In this document: positions 38,612 through 51,786 of the stretch, piece by piece
Numbering within the stretch: position 1 is the stretch's first letter
Layout: every line of letters starts with the position of its first letter
NCBI RefSeq assembly: GCF_051020955.1
Contig: NW_027476331.1
Span: forward strand, 186,001-250,000
DNA from: Megalopta genalis
Lineage: Eukaryota; Arthropoda; Insecta; Hymenoptera; Halictidae
Direction of reading: 5' to 3'
Length of the DNA: 64,000 nucleotides
Position numbers and translations under genes: made by a program
Notes under the pieces: generated by a model
The model's input: the letters and a program-made list of their open reading frames with translations, nothing else
The model's database searches: none
Told to the model about the DNA's origin: nothing

Positions 38612-41190
38612 CTAAATCATGTGTTTCGCATGGATTTGAAGCTAACTCGTTTGTTTCGCCTGCATTTCAAGCTATATCACTTCTATTCAGAAGCATGTGA
38701 AGCTAAATCGTTCGTTTCACATGGATTCGACGCTAATCCTTCAACTTCGCGTTGACTTGATGCTAAATCACGTGTTTCGCATGGATTTGAGGCTAGCTCG
38801 TTTGTTTCGCATGCATTTGAAGCTAAATCATGTATATCACAAGTATTTGAAGCTAAACCATTTGTTTCGCATGGATTCGAAGATAAGCCTTCTACTTCGC
38901 ATTGATTTGAAGATAAATCATGTGTGTCGCTTGGATTTGAAGCTCAGCCTTCTACTTCGCATTGATTTGAAGCTAAATAATGCGTTTCGCTTGGATTTTA
39001 AGCTAACTCGTTTGTTTCACATGCAGTTGAAGTTAAATCATGAATATCACAAGTATTTGAAGCTAAACGAATTGTTTCGCATGGATTTGAAGATAAGCCT
39101 CCTACTTCGCATTGATTTGATGCTAAATCATGTGTTTCGCATGGATTTGAAGCTAACTCGTTTGTTTCGCATGCAGTTGATGCTGAATCATGTATGTCAC
39201 AAGTATTTGCAGCTAAACCATTTGTTTCGCATCGATTCGTAGTTCAGCCTTCTACTTCGCATCGATTTGGAGCTAAATCATGTTTTTTGCATGGTTTTTG
39301 AAGCTAACTCGTTTGTTTCGCATGCATTTGAAGCTAAATCATGTATATCACAAATATTTGAAGCTAAACCATTTTATTCCCACGGATTTGAAGCTATGCC
39401 TTCTACTTCGCATTGATTTGATATTAAATCATATGTTTCGCATGGTTTTTGAAGCTAACTCGATTGTTTCGCACGCAGTTGAAGCTAAATCATTTATATC
39501 ACAAGTGTTTGAAGCTAAACCATTTGTTTCGCATGGATTCGAAGATAACCCATCTACTTCGCATTGATTTGAAGCTAAATCATGTGTTTCGCATGGATTT
39601 GAAGCTAACTCGTTTGTTTCGCATGCTGTTGAAGCTAAATCATGTACATCACAAGTATTTGAAGCTAAACCGTTTGATTCGCATGGATTTGAAGCTACGC
39701 CTTCTACCTCTCATTGATTTGAAGATAAATCATGTGTGTCGCTTGGATTTGAAGCTAACTCGTTTGTTTCGCACGCACTTGAATCTAAATCAAGTATATC
39801 ACAAGTATTTGAAGCTAAACCGTTTGATTCGCATGGACTTGAAGCTACGCCTTCTACTTCGCATTGATTTGATGCTAAATCATGTGTTTCGCATGGATTT
39901 GAAGCTAACTCGTTTGTTTCGCATGCTGTTAAAGCTAAATCATGTATATCACAAGTATTTGAAGCTAAGCCATTTGATTCGCATGGATTTGAAGCTAAGC
40001 CTTCTACCTCGCATTGATTTGAAGATAAATCATGTGTTTCGCTTGGATTTGAAGCTAACTCGTTTGTTTCGCACGCACTTGAATCTAAATCAAGTATATC
40101 ACAAGTATTTGAAGCTAAACCGTTTTATTCGCATGGACTTGAAGCTACGCCTTCTACTTCGCATTGATTTGAAGATAAATTATGTGTGTCGCTTGGATTT
40201 GAAGCTCAGCCTTCTACGTCGCATTGAGTTGAAGCTAAATAATGTGTTTCGCTTGGATTTTAAGCTAACTCGTTTGTTTCACACGCAGTTGAAGTTAAAT
40301 CATGAATATCACACGTATTTGAAGCTAATCGAATTGTTTCGCATGGATTTGAAGATAAGCCTCCTACTTCGCATTTATTTGAAGCTAAAACGTGTGCATC
40401 GCATGGTTTTGAAGCTTACTCGTTTGTTACGCATGCAGTTGAATCTAAATCAAGTATACCACAAGTATTTGAAGCTAAACCATTTGTTTCGCATGGATTT
40501 AAAGCTGAGCCTTCTTCTTCGCATTGATTTGAATCTAAATCATGTGTTCCGTTTGGATTTGAAGCTAACTCGATTATTTCGCCTGCAGTTGAAGCTAAAT
40601 CATGTATATCACAAGTATTTGAAGTTAAATCATTTGATTCGCATGGATTTGAATCTAGGCCTTCTACTTCGCATTGATTTGAAGCTAAATCATGTGTTTC
40701 GCTTCGATTTGAAGCTAACTGGTTTGTTTCACATGCAGTTGATGCTGAATCATGTATGTCACAAGTATTTGCAGCTAAATCAATTGTTTCGCATGGATTC
40801 GTAGTTAAGCCTTCTACTTCGCATCGATTTGGAGCTAAATCATGTTTTTCGCATGGTTTTTGAAGCTAACTCGTTTGTTTCGCACGCAGTTGAAGCTAAA
40901 TCATTTATATCACAATTGTTTGAAGCTAAACCATTTGTTTCGCATGGATTCGAAGATAACCCTTCTACTTCGCATTGATTTGAAGATAAATCATGTGTGT
41001 CGCTTGGATTTGAAGCTCAGCCTTCTACTTCGCATTGATTTGAAGCTAAATAATTTGTTTCGCTTGGATTTGAAGCTAAGCCTCCTACTTCGCATTGATT
41101 TGAAGCCAAATCATGTGTTTCGCAAGGATTTGAAGCTAACTCGTTTGTTTCGCCTGCGTTTCAAGCTATATCACTTCTATTCACAAGTAT
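38612..41190. repeat. Lead-in blocks of the right-hand family
   Basis: These are ordinary five- and seven-unit blocks with the frame-shifting sites TTTTTTGCATGGTTTTTGAAG (near 38480 and 39290), GCATGGTTTTTG (39442 and 40853) and a 31-bp unit (38665). From about 40205 to 41190 the sequence equals 50801-51786 (offset 10,596), that is, the tail of the 7,387-bp unit. This supports 41191 as a true unit boundary. No gene is supported. Confidence 0.82.
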
Positions 41191-42120
41191 GTGAAGCTAA
41201 ATCTTTCGTTTCGCATGGATTTGACGCTAATCCTTCAACTTCGCGTTGACTTGATGCTAAATCACGTGTTTCGCATGGATTTGAGGCTAGCTCGTTTGTT
41301 TCGCATGCAGTTGAAGCTAAATCATGTATATCACAATTGTTTGAAGCTAAACCATTTGTTTTGCATGGATACGAAGATAATCCTTCTACTTCGCATTGAT
41401 TTGAAGCTAACTCGTTTGTTTCGCATGCAGTTGAAGCTAAATCATGTATATCACAAGTGTTTGAAGCTAAACCATTTGTTTTGCATGGATTCGAAGATAA
41501 TCCTTCTACTTCGCATTGATATGAAGATAAATTGTGTGTTTCGCTTTGGATTTGAAGCTAACTCGTTTGTTTCGCACGCACTTGAATGTAAATCAAGTAT
41601 ATCACAAGTATTTGAAGCTAAACCGTTTGATTTGCATGGACTTGAAGCTACGCCGTCTACTTCGCATTGATTTGAAGATAAATCATGTGTGTCGCTTGGA
41701 TTTGAAGCTCAGCCTTCTACTTCGCATTGATTTGAAGCTAAATAATGTGTTTCGCTTGGATTTTAAGCTAACTCGTTTGTTTCACATGCAGTTGAAGTTA
41801 AATCATGAATATCACAAGTATTTGAAGCTAAACGAATTGTTTCGGATGGATTTGAAGATAAGCCTCCTACTTCGCATTGATTTGATGCTAAATCATGTGT
41901 TTAGCATGGATTTGAAGCTAACTCGTTGGTTTCGCATGCAGTCGAAGCTGAATCATGTATATCACAAGTATTTGAATCTGAACCATTTGTTTCGCATGAA
42001 TATCAAGCTAAACCATGCGTATCGAATGAATTTGAAGCTAAATCATGTGTTTCGCTTGGATTTGAAGCTATCTCGTTTGCTTCATATGCTGTTGAAGCCA
42101 AATCATGTATATCACAAGGA

Positions 42121-42420
42121 TTTCCATCTAAACCACTTTTTTCGCATGGATTCGAAGATCAGCCTTCCACTTCGCACTGATTTGAAGCTGAATCATTTCT
42201 TTCGCTTGAATGTGAAGCTAACACGTTTGTTTCCCAAGCAGTTGAAGCTAAATCGTGTGTATCACAAGTATTTGAAGCTGAATTATTTTTTTCGAAGGAA
42301 TATTGTGCTAAACAATTTGTTGCGAATGAATTTGAAGCTAAACCATTTGTTTCGCATGGATTCGAAGAAGAGACTTCTACTTCGCATTGATTTGAAGCGA
42401 AATCATGTCTTTCGCTTGTA
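42121..42420. repeat. Marker block copy 7 (right-hand variant)
   Basis: Identical by eye to copy 6 and exactly 4,237 bp downstream of it, inside the 3,209-bp unit. Confidence 0.87.
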
Positions 42421-43634
42421 TTTGAAGCTAACTCGTTGGTTTCGCATGCAGTCGAAGCTAAATCATGTATATCACAAGCATTTGGATCTGAACCATTTGT
42501 TTCGCTTGGATTTGAAGCTAAGCCTTCTACTTCGCATTGATTTGAAGCTAAATCATATGTTTCGCATGGATTTGAAGCTAACTCGTTTGTTTCGCTTGCA
42601 GTTGATGCTGAATCATGTATGTCACAAGTATTTGCAGCTAAACCATTTGTTTCGCATCGATTCATAGTTCAGCCTTCTACTTCGCATCGATTTGGAGCTA
42701 AATCATGTTTTTTGCATGGTTTTTGAAGCTAACTCGTTTGTTTCGCACGCAGTTGAAGCTAAATCATTTATATCACAAGTGTTTGAAACTAAACCATTTG
42801 TATCGCATGGATTCGAAGATAACCCATCTACTTCGCATTGATTTGAAGCCAAATCATGTGTTTCGCAAGGATTTGAAGCTAACTCGTTTGTTTCGCCTGC
42901 GTTTCAAGCTATATCACTTCTATTCACAAGTATGTGAAGCTAAATCGTTCGTTTCGCATGGATTTGACGCTAATCCTTCAACTTCGCGTTGACTTGATGC
43001 TAAATCACGTGTTTCGCATGGATTTGAGGCTAGCTCGTTTGTTTCGCATGCAGTTGAAGCTAAATCATGTATATCACAATTGTTTGAAGCTAAACCATTT
43101 GTTTTGCATGGATACGAAGATAATCCTTCTACTTCGCATTGATTTGAAGCTAACTCGTTTGTTTCGCATGCAGTTGAAGCTAAATCATGTATATCACAAG
43201 TATTTGAAGCTAAACCATTTGTTTCGCATGGATTCGAAGATAAGCCTTCTACTTCGCATTGATTTGAAGATAAATCATGTGTGTCGCTTGGATTTGAAGC
43301 TCAGCCTTCTACTTCGCATTGATTTGAAGCTAAATAATGCGTTTCGCTTGGATTTTAAGCTAACTCGTTTGTTTCACATGCAGTTGAAGTTAAATCATGA
43401 ATATCACAAGTATTTGAAGCTAAACGAATTGTTTCGCATGGATTTGAAGATAAGCCTCCTACTTCGCATTGATTTGATGCTAAATCATGTGTTTCGCATG
43501 GATTTGAAGCTAACTCGTTTGTTTCGCATGATGTTGAAGCTAAATCATGTATATCACAAGTATTTGAAGCTAAACCATTTTATTCCCATGGATTTGAAGC
43601 TATGCCTTCTACTTCGCATTGATTTGATATTAAA

Positions 43635-44318
43635 TCATATGTTTCGCATGGTTTTTGAAGCTAACTCGATTGTTTCGCACGCAGTTGAAGCTAAATCATT
43701 TATATCACAAGTGTTTGAAGCTAAACCATTTGTTTCGCATGGATTCGAAGATAACCCATCTACTTCGCATTGATTTGAATCTAAATCATGTGTTTCGCAT
43801 GGATTTGAAGCTAACTCGTTTGTTTCGCATGCAGTTGATGCTGAATCATGTATGTCACAAGTGTTTGAAGCTAAACCATTTGTTTCGCATGGATTTGAAG
43901 ATAACCCATCTACTTCGCATTGATTTGAAGCTAAATCATGTGTTTCGCATGGATTTGAAGCTAACTCGTTTGTTTCGCATGCCGTTGAAGCTAAATCATG
44001 TATATCACAAGTATTTGAAGCTAAACCGTTTGATTCGCATGGATTTGAAGCTAAGCCTTCTACCTCGCATTGATTTGAAGATAAATCATGTGTTTCGCTT
44101 GGATTTGAAGCTAACTCGTTTGTTTCGCACGCACTTGAATCTAAATCAAGTATATCACAAGTATTTGAAGCTAAACCGTTTGATTCGCATGGACTTGAAG
44201 CTACGCCTTCTACTTCGCATTGATTTGAAGATAAATCATGTGTGTCGCTTGAAGTTAAATCATTTGTTTCGCTTGGATTTGAAGCTAAGCCTCCTACTTC
44301 GCATTGATTTGAAGCCAA
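43635..44318 (-). pseudogene. Best-preserved stretch of the minus-strand Cys-decapeptide frame (227 codons), putative coding relic
   Basis: On the minus strand the blocks translate to a regular acidic decapeptide: PCETHDLASN, QCEVEGLSSN, PCETNGLASN, TCDIHDLAST, ACETNELASN. Cys at position 2, Glu/Asp at 3, Leu at 7 and Ser at 9 are nearly fixed. No known domain is recognised. Variation among the five unit types falls on 6 of 10 third-codon positions in this frame against 4 of 10 first and 4 of 10 second positions. That hints at past coding. Elsewhere the frame is cut by TGA (from GATCAGCC or GCTCAGCC) and TAA (from GATTTTAAGC or GATTTTAATC) and by 1-bp indels. No promoter, start context or splice structure is visible. 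Confidence 0.25.
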
Positions 44319-45974
44319 ATCATGTGTTTCGCAAGGATTTGAAGCTAACTCGTTTGTTTCGCCTGCGTTTCAAGCTATATCACTTCTATTCACAAGTATG
44401 TGAAGCTAAATCTTTCGTTTCGCATGGATTTGACGCTAATCCTTCAACTTCGCGTTGACTTGATGCTAAATCACGTGTTTCGCATGGATTTGAGGCTAGC
44501 TCGTTTGTTTCGCATGCAGTTGAAGCTAAATCATGTATATCACAATTGTTTGAAGCTAAACCATTTGTTTTGCATGGATACGAAGATAATCCTTCTACTT
44601 CGCATTGATTTGAAGCTAACTCGTTTGTTTCGCATGCAGTTGAAGCTAAATCATGTATATCACAAGTGTTTGAAGCTAAACCATTTGTTTTGCATGGATT
44701 CGAAGATAATCCTTCTACTTCGCATTGATATGAAGATAAATTGTGTGTTTCGCTTTGGATTTGAAGCTAACTCGTTTGTTTCGCACGCACTTGAATGTAA
44801 ATCAAGTATATCACAAGTATTTGAAGCTAAACCGTTTGATTTGCATGGACTTGAAGCTACGCCGTCTACTTCGCATTGATTTGAAGATAAATCATGTGTG
44901 TCGCTTGGATTTGAAGCTCAGCCTTCTACTTCGCATTGATTTGAAGCTAAATAATGCGTTTCGCTTGGATTTTAAGCTAACTCGTTTGTTTCACATGCAG
45001 TTGAAGTTAAATCATGAATATCACAAGTATTTGAAGCTAAACGAATTGTTTCGCATGGATTTGAAGATAAGCCTCCTACTTCGCATTGATTTGATGCTAA
45101 ATCATGTGTTTCGCATGGATTTGAAGCTAACTCGTTTGTTTCGCATGATGTTGAAGCTAAATCATGTATATCACAAGTATTTGAAGCTAAACCATTTTAT
45201 TCCCATGGATTTGAAGCTATGCCTTCTACTTCGCATTGATTTGATATTAAATCATATGTTTCGCATGGTTTTTGAAGCTAACTCGATTGTTTCGCACGCA
45301 GTTGAAGCTAAATCATTTATATCACAAGTGTTTGAAGCTAAACCATTTGTTTCGCATGGATTCGAAGATAACCCATCTACTTCGCATTGATTTGAATCTA
45401 AATCATGTGTTTCGCATGGATTTGAAGCTAACTCGTTTGTTTCGCATGCAGTTGATGCTGAATCATGTATGTCACAAGTGTTTGAAGCTAAACCATTTGT
45501 TTCGCATGGATTTGAAGATAACCCATCTACTTCGCATTGATTTGAAGCTAAATCATGTGTTTCGCATGGATTTGAAGCTAACTCGTTTGTTTCGCATGCT
45601 GTTGAAGCTAAATCATGTATATCACAAGTGTTTGAAGCTAAACCATTTGTTTCGCATGGATTTGAAGATAACCCATCTACTTCGCATTGATTTGAAGCTA
45701 AATCATGTGTTTCGCATGGATTTGAAGCTAACTCGTTTGTTTCGCATGCTGTTGAAGCTAAATCATGTATATCACAAGTATTTGAAGCTAAACCGTTTGA
45801 TTCGCATGGATTTGAAGCTAAGCCTTCTACCTCGCATTGATTTGAAGATAAATCATGTGTTTCGCTTGGATTTGAAGCTAACTCGTTTGTTTCGCACGCA
45901 CTTGAATCTAAATCAAGTATATCACAAGTATTTGAAGCTAAACCGTTTGATTCGCATGGACTTGAAGCTACGCC

Positions 45975-47475
45975 TTCTACTTCGCATTGATTTGAAGATA
46001 AATCATGTGTGTCGCTTGGCTTTGAAGCTCAGCCTTCTACTTCGCATTGATTTGAAGCTAAATAATGTGTTTCGCTTGGATTTTAAGGTAACTCGTTTGT
46101 TTCACATGCAGTTGAAGTTAAATCATGAATATCACAAGTATTTGAAGCTAATCGAATTGTTTCGCATGGATTTGAAGATAAGCCTCCTACTTCGCATTGA
46201 TTTGATGCTAAATCATGTGTTTCGGATGGATTTGAAGCTAACTCGTTTGTTTCGCATGCTGTTGAAGCTAAATCATGTATATCACAAGTATTTGAAGCTA
46301 AGCCATTTGATTCGCATGGATTTGAAGCTAAGCCTTCTACCTCGCATTGATTTGAAGATAAATCATGTGTTTCGCTTGGATTTGAAGCTAACTCGTTTGT
46401 TTCGCACGCACTTGAATCTAAATCAAGTATATCACAAGTATTTGAAGCTAAACCGTTTTATTCGCATGGACTTGAAGCTACGCCTTCTACTTCGCATTGA
46501 TTTGAAGATAAATTATGTGTGTCACTTGGATTTGAAGCTCAGCCTTCTACTTCGCATTGATTTGAAGCTAAATAATGTGTTTCGCTTGGATTTTAAGCTA
46601 ACTCGTTTGTTTCACACGCAGTTGAAGTTAAATCATGAATATCACAAGTATTTGAAGCTAATCGAATTGTTTCGCATGGATTTGAAGATAAGCCTCCTAC
46701 TTCGCATTTATTTGAAGCTAAATCATGTGTTTCGCATGGATTTGAAGCTAACTCGTTTGTTTCTCTTGTTGTTGAATGTAAATCATGTATATCACAAGTG
46801 TTTGAAGCTAAAACATTTGTTACGTATGGATTCGAAGGTAAGCCTTCTACTTCGCATTGATTTGATGCTAATTAATGTGTTTCGCATGGATTTGAAGCTA
46901 ACTCGTTTGTTTCGCTTGCTGTTGAAGCTAAATCAAGTAGGTCACAAGTATTTGAAGCTAAACCATTTGTTTCGCATGGATTCGAAGATCAGTCTTCTAC
47001 TTCGCATTGATTTGAAGCTAAATAATTTGTTTCGCTTGGATTTGAAGCTAAGCCTCCTACTTCGCATTGATTTGAAGCCAAATCATGTGTTTCGCAAGGA
47101 TTTGAAGCTAACTCGTTTGTTTCGCCTGCGTTTCAAGCTATATCACTTCTATTCACAAGTATGTGAAGCTAAATCGTTCGTTTCGCATGGATTTGACGCT
47201 AATCCTTCAACTTCGCGTTGACTTGATGCTAAATCACGTGTTTCGCATGGATTTGAGGCTAGCTCGTTTGTTTCGCATGCAGTTGAAGCTAAATCATGTA
47301 TATCACAATTGTTTGAAGCTAAACCATTTGTTTTGCATGGATACGAAGATAATCCTTCTACTTCGCATTGATTTGAAGCTAACTCGTTTGTTTCGCATGC
47401 AGTTGAAGCTAAATCATGTATATCACAAGTATTTGAAGCTAAACCATTTGTTTCGCATGGATTCGAAGATAAGCC
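45975..47475. repeat. 1,501-bp tandem repeat inside H1, copy 1
   Basis: Equivalent points 45991/47492 and 47163/48664 set the offset at 1,501. The segment carries TTTTAAGGTAACTCG, TTTCGGATGG, GTGTCACTTGG, TTTCTCTTGTTGTTG, TTACGTATGG, CTAATTAATG and AGTAGGTCACAAG. A copy-specific GCTTGGCTTTG at 46016-46024 recurs at 54904-54912 (offset 8,888 = 7,387 + 1,501), which ties H2's downstream part to this copy rather than to copy 2. Confidence 0.87.
47131..47161. repeat. 31-bp unit (extra base), type example of 20 copies
   Basis: This unit begins TTTCAAGCTATATCAC and ends TTCTATTCACAAGTA. It is 31 bp instead of 30 and always precedes TGTGAAGCTAAATC and the CTTCGCGTTGACTTG unit. Starts seen are 8761, 18225, 28536, 30900, 33505, 33925, 34676, 35337, 38665, 41159, 42902, 44368, 47131, 48632, 51755, 53858, 56019, 58631, 60734 and 63377. 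The copy at 30900 has lost another base. A subset (30900, 34676, 35337, 38665, 63377) reads TTCAGAAGCA. The extra base moves every reading frame by one at each copy. Confidence 0.88.
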
Positions 47476-48976
47476 TTCTACTTCGCATTGATTTGAAGAT
47501 AAATCATGTGTGTCGCTTGGATTTGAAGCTCAGCCTTCTACTTCGCATTGATTTGAAGCTAAATAATGTGTTTCGCTTGGATTTTAAGGTAACTCGTTTG
47601 TTTCACATGCAGTTGAAGTTAAATCATGAATATCACAAGTATTTGAAGCTAATCGAATTGTTTCGCATGGATTTGAAGATAAGCCTCCTACTTCGCATTG
47701 ATTTGATGCTAAATCATGTGTTTCGGATGGATTTGAAGCTAACTCGTTTGTTTTGCATGCTGTTGAAGCTAAATCATGTATATCACAAGTATTTGAAGCT
47801 AAGCCATTTGATTCGCATGGATTTGAAGCTAAGCCTTCTACCTCGCATTGATTTGAAGATAAATCATGTGTTTCGCTTGGATTTGAAGCTAACTCGTTTG
47901 TTTCGCACGCACTTGAATCTAAATCAAGTATATCACAAGTATTTGAAGCTAAACCGTTTTATTCGCATGGACTTGAAGCTACGCCTTCTACTTCGCATTG
48001 ATTTGAAGATAAATTATGTGTGTCACTTGGATTTGAAGCTCAGCCTTCTACTTCGCATTGATTTGAAGCTAAATAATGTGTTTCGCTTGGATTTTAAGCT
48101 AACTCGTTTGTTTCACACGCAGTTGAAGTTAAATCATGAATATCACAAGTATTTGAAGCTAATCGAATTGTTTCGCATGGATTTGAAGATAAGCCTCCTA
48201 CTTCGCATTTATTTGAAGCTAAATCATGTGTTTCGCATGGATTTGAAGCTAACTCGTTTGTTTCTCTTGTTGTTGAATGTAAATCATGTATATCACAAGT
48301 GTTTGAAGCTAAAACATTTGTTACGTATGGATTCGAAGGTAAGCCTTCTACTTCGCATTGATTTGATGCTAATTAATGTGTTTCGCATGGATTTGAAGCT
48401 AACTCGTTTGTTTCGCTTGCTGTTGAAGCTAAATCAAGTAGGTCACAAGTATTTGAAGCTAAACCATTTGTTTCGCATGGATTCGAAGATCAGCCTTCTA
48501 CTACGCATTGATTTGAAGCTAAATAATTTGTTTCGCTTGGATTTGAAGCTAAGCCTCCTACTTCGCATTGATTTGAAGCCAAATCATGTGTTTCGCAAGG
48601 ATTTGAAGCTAACTCGTTTGTTTCGCCTGCGTTTCAAGCTATATCACTTCTATTCACAAGTATGTGAAGCTAAATCGTTCGTTTCGCATGGATTTGACGC
48701 TAATCCTTCAACTTCGCGTTGACTTGATGCTAAATCACGTGTTTCGCATGGATTTGAGGCTAGCTCGTTTGTTTCGCATGCAGTTGAAGCTAAATCATGT
48801 ATATCACAATTGTTTGAAGCTAAACCATTTGTTTTGCATGGATACGAAGATAATCCTTCTACTTCGCATTGATTTGAAGCTAACTCGTTTGTTTCGCATG
48901 CAGTTGAAGCTAAATCATGTATATCACAAGTATTTGAAGCTAAACCATTTGTTTCGCATGGATTCGAAGATAAGCC
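47476..48976. repeat. 1,501-bp tandem repeat inside H1, copy 2
   Basis: This is near-identical to copy 1, with GCTTGGATTTG in place of GCTTGGCTTTG, GTTTTGCATGC near 47750 in place of GTTTCGCATGC, and CTACTACGCATTG near 48499 in place of CTACTTCGCATTG. Its right edge continues into blocks shared with 43200-43770. The 1,501-bp length (50 x 30 + 1) carries the extra base of one 31-bp unit and so shifts every frame by one per copy. Confidence 0.87.
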
Positions 48977-51786
48977 TTCTACTTCGCATTGATTTGAAGA
49001 TAAATCATGTGTGTCGCTTGGATTTGAAGCTCAGCCTTCTACTTCGCATTGATTTGAAGCTAAATAATGCGTTTCGCTTGGATTTTAAGCTAACTCGTTT
49101 GTTTCACATGCAGTTGAAGTTAAATCATGAATATCACAAGTATTTGAAGCTAAACGAATTGTTTCGCATGGATTTGAAGATAAGCCTCCTACTTCGCATT
49201 GATTTGATGCTAAATCATGTGTTTCGCATGGATTTGAAGCTAACTCGTTTGTTTCGCATGATGTTGAAGCTAAATCATGTATATCACAAGTATTTGAAGC
49301 TAAACCATTTTATTCCCATGGATTTGAAGCTATGCCTTCTACTTCGCATTGATTTGATATTAAATCATATGTTTCGCATGGTTTTTGAAGCTAACTCGAT
49401 TGTTTCGCACGCAGTTGAAGCTAAATCATTTATATCACAAGTGTTTGAAGCTAAACCATTTGTTTCGCATGGATTCGAAGATAACCCATCTACTTCGCAT
49501 TGATTTGAATCTAAATCATGTGTTTCGCATGGATTTGAAGCTAACTCGTTTGTTTCGCATGCAGTTGATGCTGAATCATGTATGTCACAAGTGTTTGAAG
49601 CTAAACCATTTGTTTCGCATGGATTTGAAGATAACCCATCTACTTCGCATTGATTTGAAGCTAAATCATGTGTTTCGCATGGATTTGAAGCTAACTCGTT
49701 TGTTTCGCATGCTGTTGAAGCTAAATCATGTATATCACAAGTATTTGAAGCTAAACCGTTTGATTCGCATGGATTTGAAGCTAAGCCTTCTACCTCGCAT
49801 TGATTTGAAGATAAATCATGTGTTTCGCTTGGATTTGAAGCTAACTCGTTTGTTTCGCACGCACTTGAATCTAAATCAAGTATATCACAAGTATTTGAAG
49901 CTAAACCGTTTGATTCGCATGGACTTGAAGCTACGCCTTCTACTTCGCATTGATTTGAAGATAAATCATGTGTGTCGCTTGGATTTGAAGCTCAGCCTTC
50001 TACTTCGCATTGATTTGAAGCTAAATAATGTGTTTCGCTTGGATTTTAAGGTAACTCGTTTGTTTCACATGCAGTTGAAGTTAAATCATGAATATCACAA
50101 GTATTTGAAGCTAATCGAATTGTTTCGCATGGATTTGAAGATAAGCCTCCTACTTCGCATTGATTTGATGCTAAATCATGTGTTTCGGATGGATTTGAAG
50201 CTAACTCGTTTGTTTCGCATGCTGTTGAAGCTAAATCATGTATATCACAAGTATTTGAAGCTAAGCCATTTGATTCGCATGGATTTGAAGCTAAGCCTTC
50301 TACCTCGCATTGATTTGAAGATAAATCATGTGTTTCGCTTGGATTTGAAGCTAACTCGTTTGTTTCGCACGCACTTGAATCTAAATCAAGTATATCACAA
50401 GTATTTGAAGCTAAACCGTTTGATTCGCATGGACTTGAAGCTACGCCTTCTACTTCGCATTGATTTGAAGATAAATCATGTGTGTCGCTTGGATTTGAAG
50501 CTCAGCCTTCTACTTCGCATTGATTTGAAGCTAAATAATGTGTTTCGCTTGGATTTTAAGGTAACTCGTTTGTTTCACATGCAGTTGAAGTTAAATCATG
50601 AATATCACAAGTATTTGAAGCTAATCGAATTGTTTCGCATGGATTTGAAGATAAGCCTCCTACTTCGCATTGATTTGATGCTAAATCATGTGTTTCGGAT
50701 GGATTTGAAGCTAACTCGTTTGTTTCGCATGCTGTTGAAGCTAAATCATGTATATCACAAGTATTTGAAGCTAAGCCATTTGATTCGCATGGATTTGAAG
50801 CTAAGCCTTCTACTTCGCATTGAGTTGAAGCTAAATAATGTGTTTCGCTTGGATTTTAAGCTAACTCGTTTGTTTCACACGCAGTTGAAGTTAAATCATG
50901 AATATCACACGTATTTGAAGCTAATCGAATTGTTTCGCATGGATTTGAAGATAAGCCTCCTACTTCGCATTTATTTGAAGCTAAAACGTGTGCATCGCAT
51001 GGTTTTGAAGCTTACTCGTTTGTTACGCATGCAGTTGAATCTAAATCATGTATACCACAAGTATTTGAAGCTAAACCATTTGTTTCGCATGGATTTAAAG
51101 CTGAGCCTTCTTCTTCGCATTGATTTGAATCTAAATCATGTGTTCCGTTTGGATTTGAAGCTAACTCGATTATTTCGCCTGCAGTTGAAGCTAAATCATG
51201 TATATCACAAGTATTTGAAGTTAAATCATTTGATTCGCATGGATTTGAATCTAGGCCTTCTACTTCGCATTGATTTGAAGCTAAATCATGTGTTTCGCTT
51301 CGATTTGAAGCTAACTGGTTTGTTTCACATGCAGTTGATGCTGAATCATGTATGTCACAAGTATTTGCAGCTAAATCAATTGTTTCGCATGGATTCGTAG
51401 TTAAGCCTTCTACTTCGCATCGATTTGGAGCTAAATCATGTTTTTCGCATGGTTTTTGAAGCTAACTCGTTTGTTTCGCACGCAGTTGAAGCTAAATCAT
51501 TTATATCACAATTGTTTGAAGCTAAACCATTTGTTTCGCATGGATTCGAAGATAACCCTTCTACTTCGCATTGATTTGAAGATAAATCATGTGTGTCGCT
51601 TGGATTTGAAGCTCAGCCTTCTACTTCGCATTGATTTGAAGCTAAATAATTTGTTTCGCTTGGATTTGAAGCTAAGCCTCCTACTTCGCATTGATTTGAA
51701 GCCAAATCATGTGTTTCGCAAGGATTTGAAGCTAACTCGTTTGTTTCGCCTGCGTTTCAAGCTATATCACTTCTATTCACAAGTAT

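Larger units (their letters stand above)
41191..44399. repeat. Right-hand higher-order family, short unit (3,209 bp)
   Basis: The unit start is defined by the variant CTAAATCTTTCGTTTCGC, found only at 41191, 44400, 51787 and 58663; other copies of the element have CTAAATCGTTCG. The first ~650 bp equal the starts of the other three units. Then comes the 1.4-kb segment shared with 37201-38611, including a marker block (42121). The unit ends with blocks holding CATGCCGTTG near 43980 and the shortened CGCTTGAAGTTAAATC near 44248. Confidence 0.82.
44400..51786. repeat. Right-hand higher-order unit H1 (7,387 bp)
   Basis: Equivalent points 44400/51787, 44743/52130, 45272/52659, 48664/56051 and 49385/56772 give a 7,387-bp offset to the next unit. 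Inside lies a 1,501-bp tandem duplication (45975-48976). The total length from 45272 to 48722 is the same (3,451 bp) in both units, although the internal block order differs: 660 bp absent from one part of H2 are present in the next. This suggests repeated exchange between misaligned copies. 7,387 is not a multiple of 3. Confidence 0.88.

Noticed and set aside
43635..44318. Pentapeptide-repeat protein reading of the minus-strand decapeptide (two five-residue steps centred on Leu and Cys).
   Set aside because: The residue before the centre is not the small Ala/Ser/Thr/Val expected in the A(D/N)LxX pattern, and the frame is short and interrupted. Only the period is compatible.
45272..51400. Giant Leu-rich repeat protein(s) on the plus strand (649 and 671 codons).
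   Set aside because: The decapeptide does not match the LRR consensus (LxxLxLxxN over 20-29 residues). The frame is stop-poor by composition, starts are arbitrary, and conserved 1-bp insertions end every frame without any downstream domain.
2880..51786. Common origin of the left 7,426-bp and right 7,387-bp units because of their similar length.
   Set aside because: Their block order, marker-block lineage and diagnostic variants differ, and no constant offset links them. The similar length is most likely coincidence.
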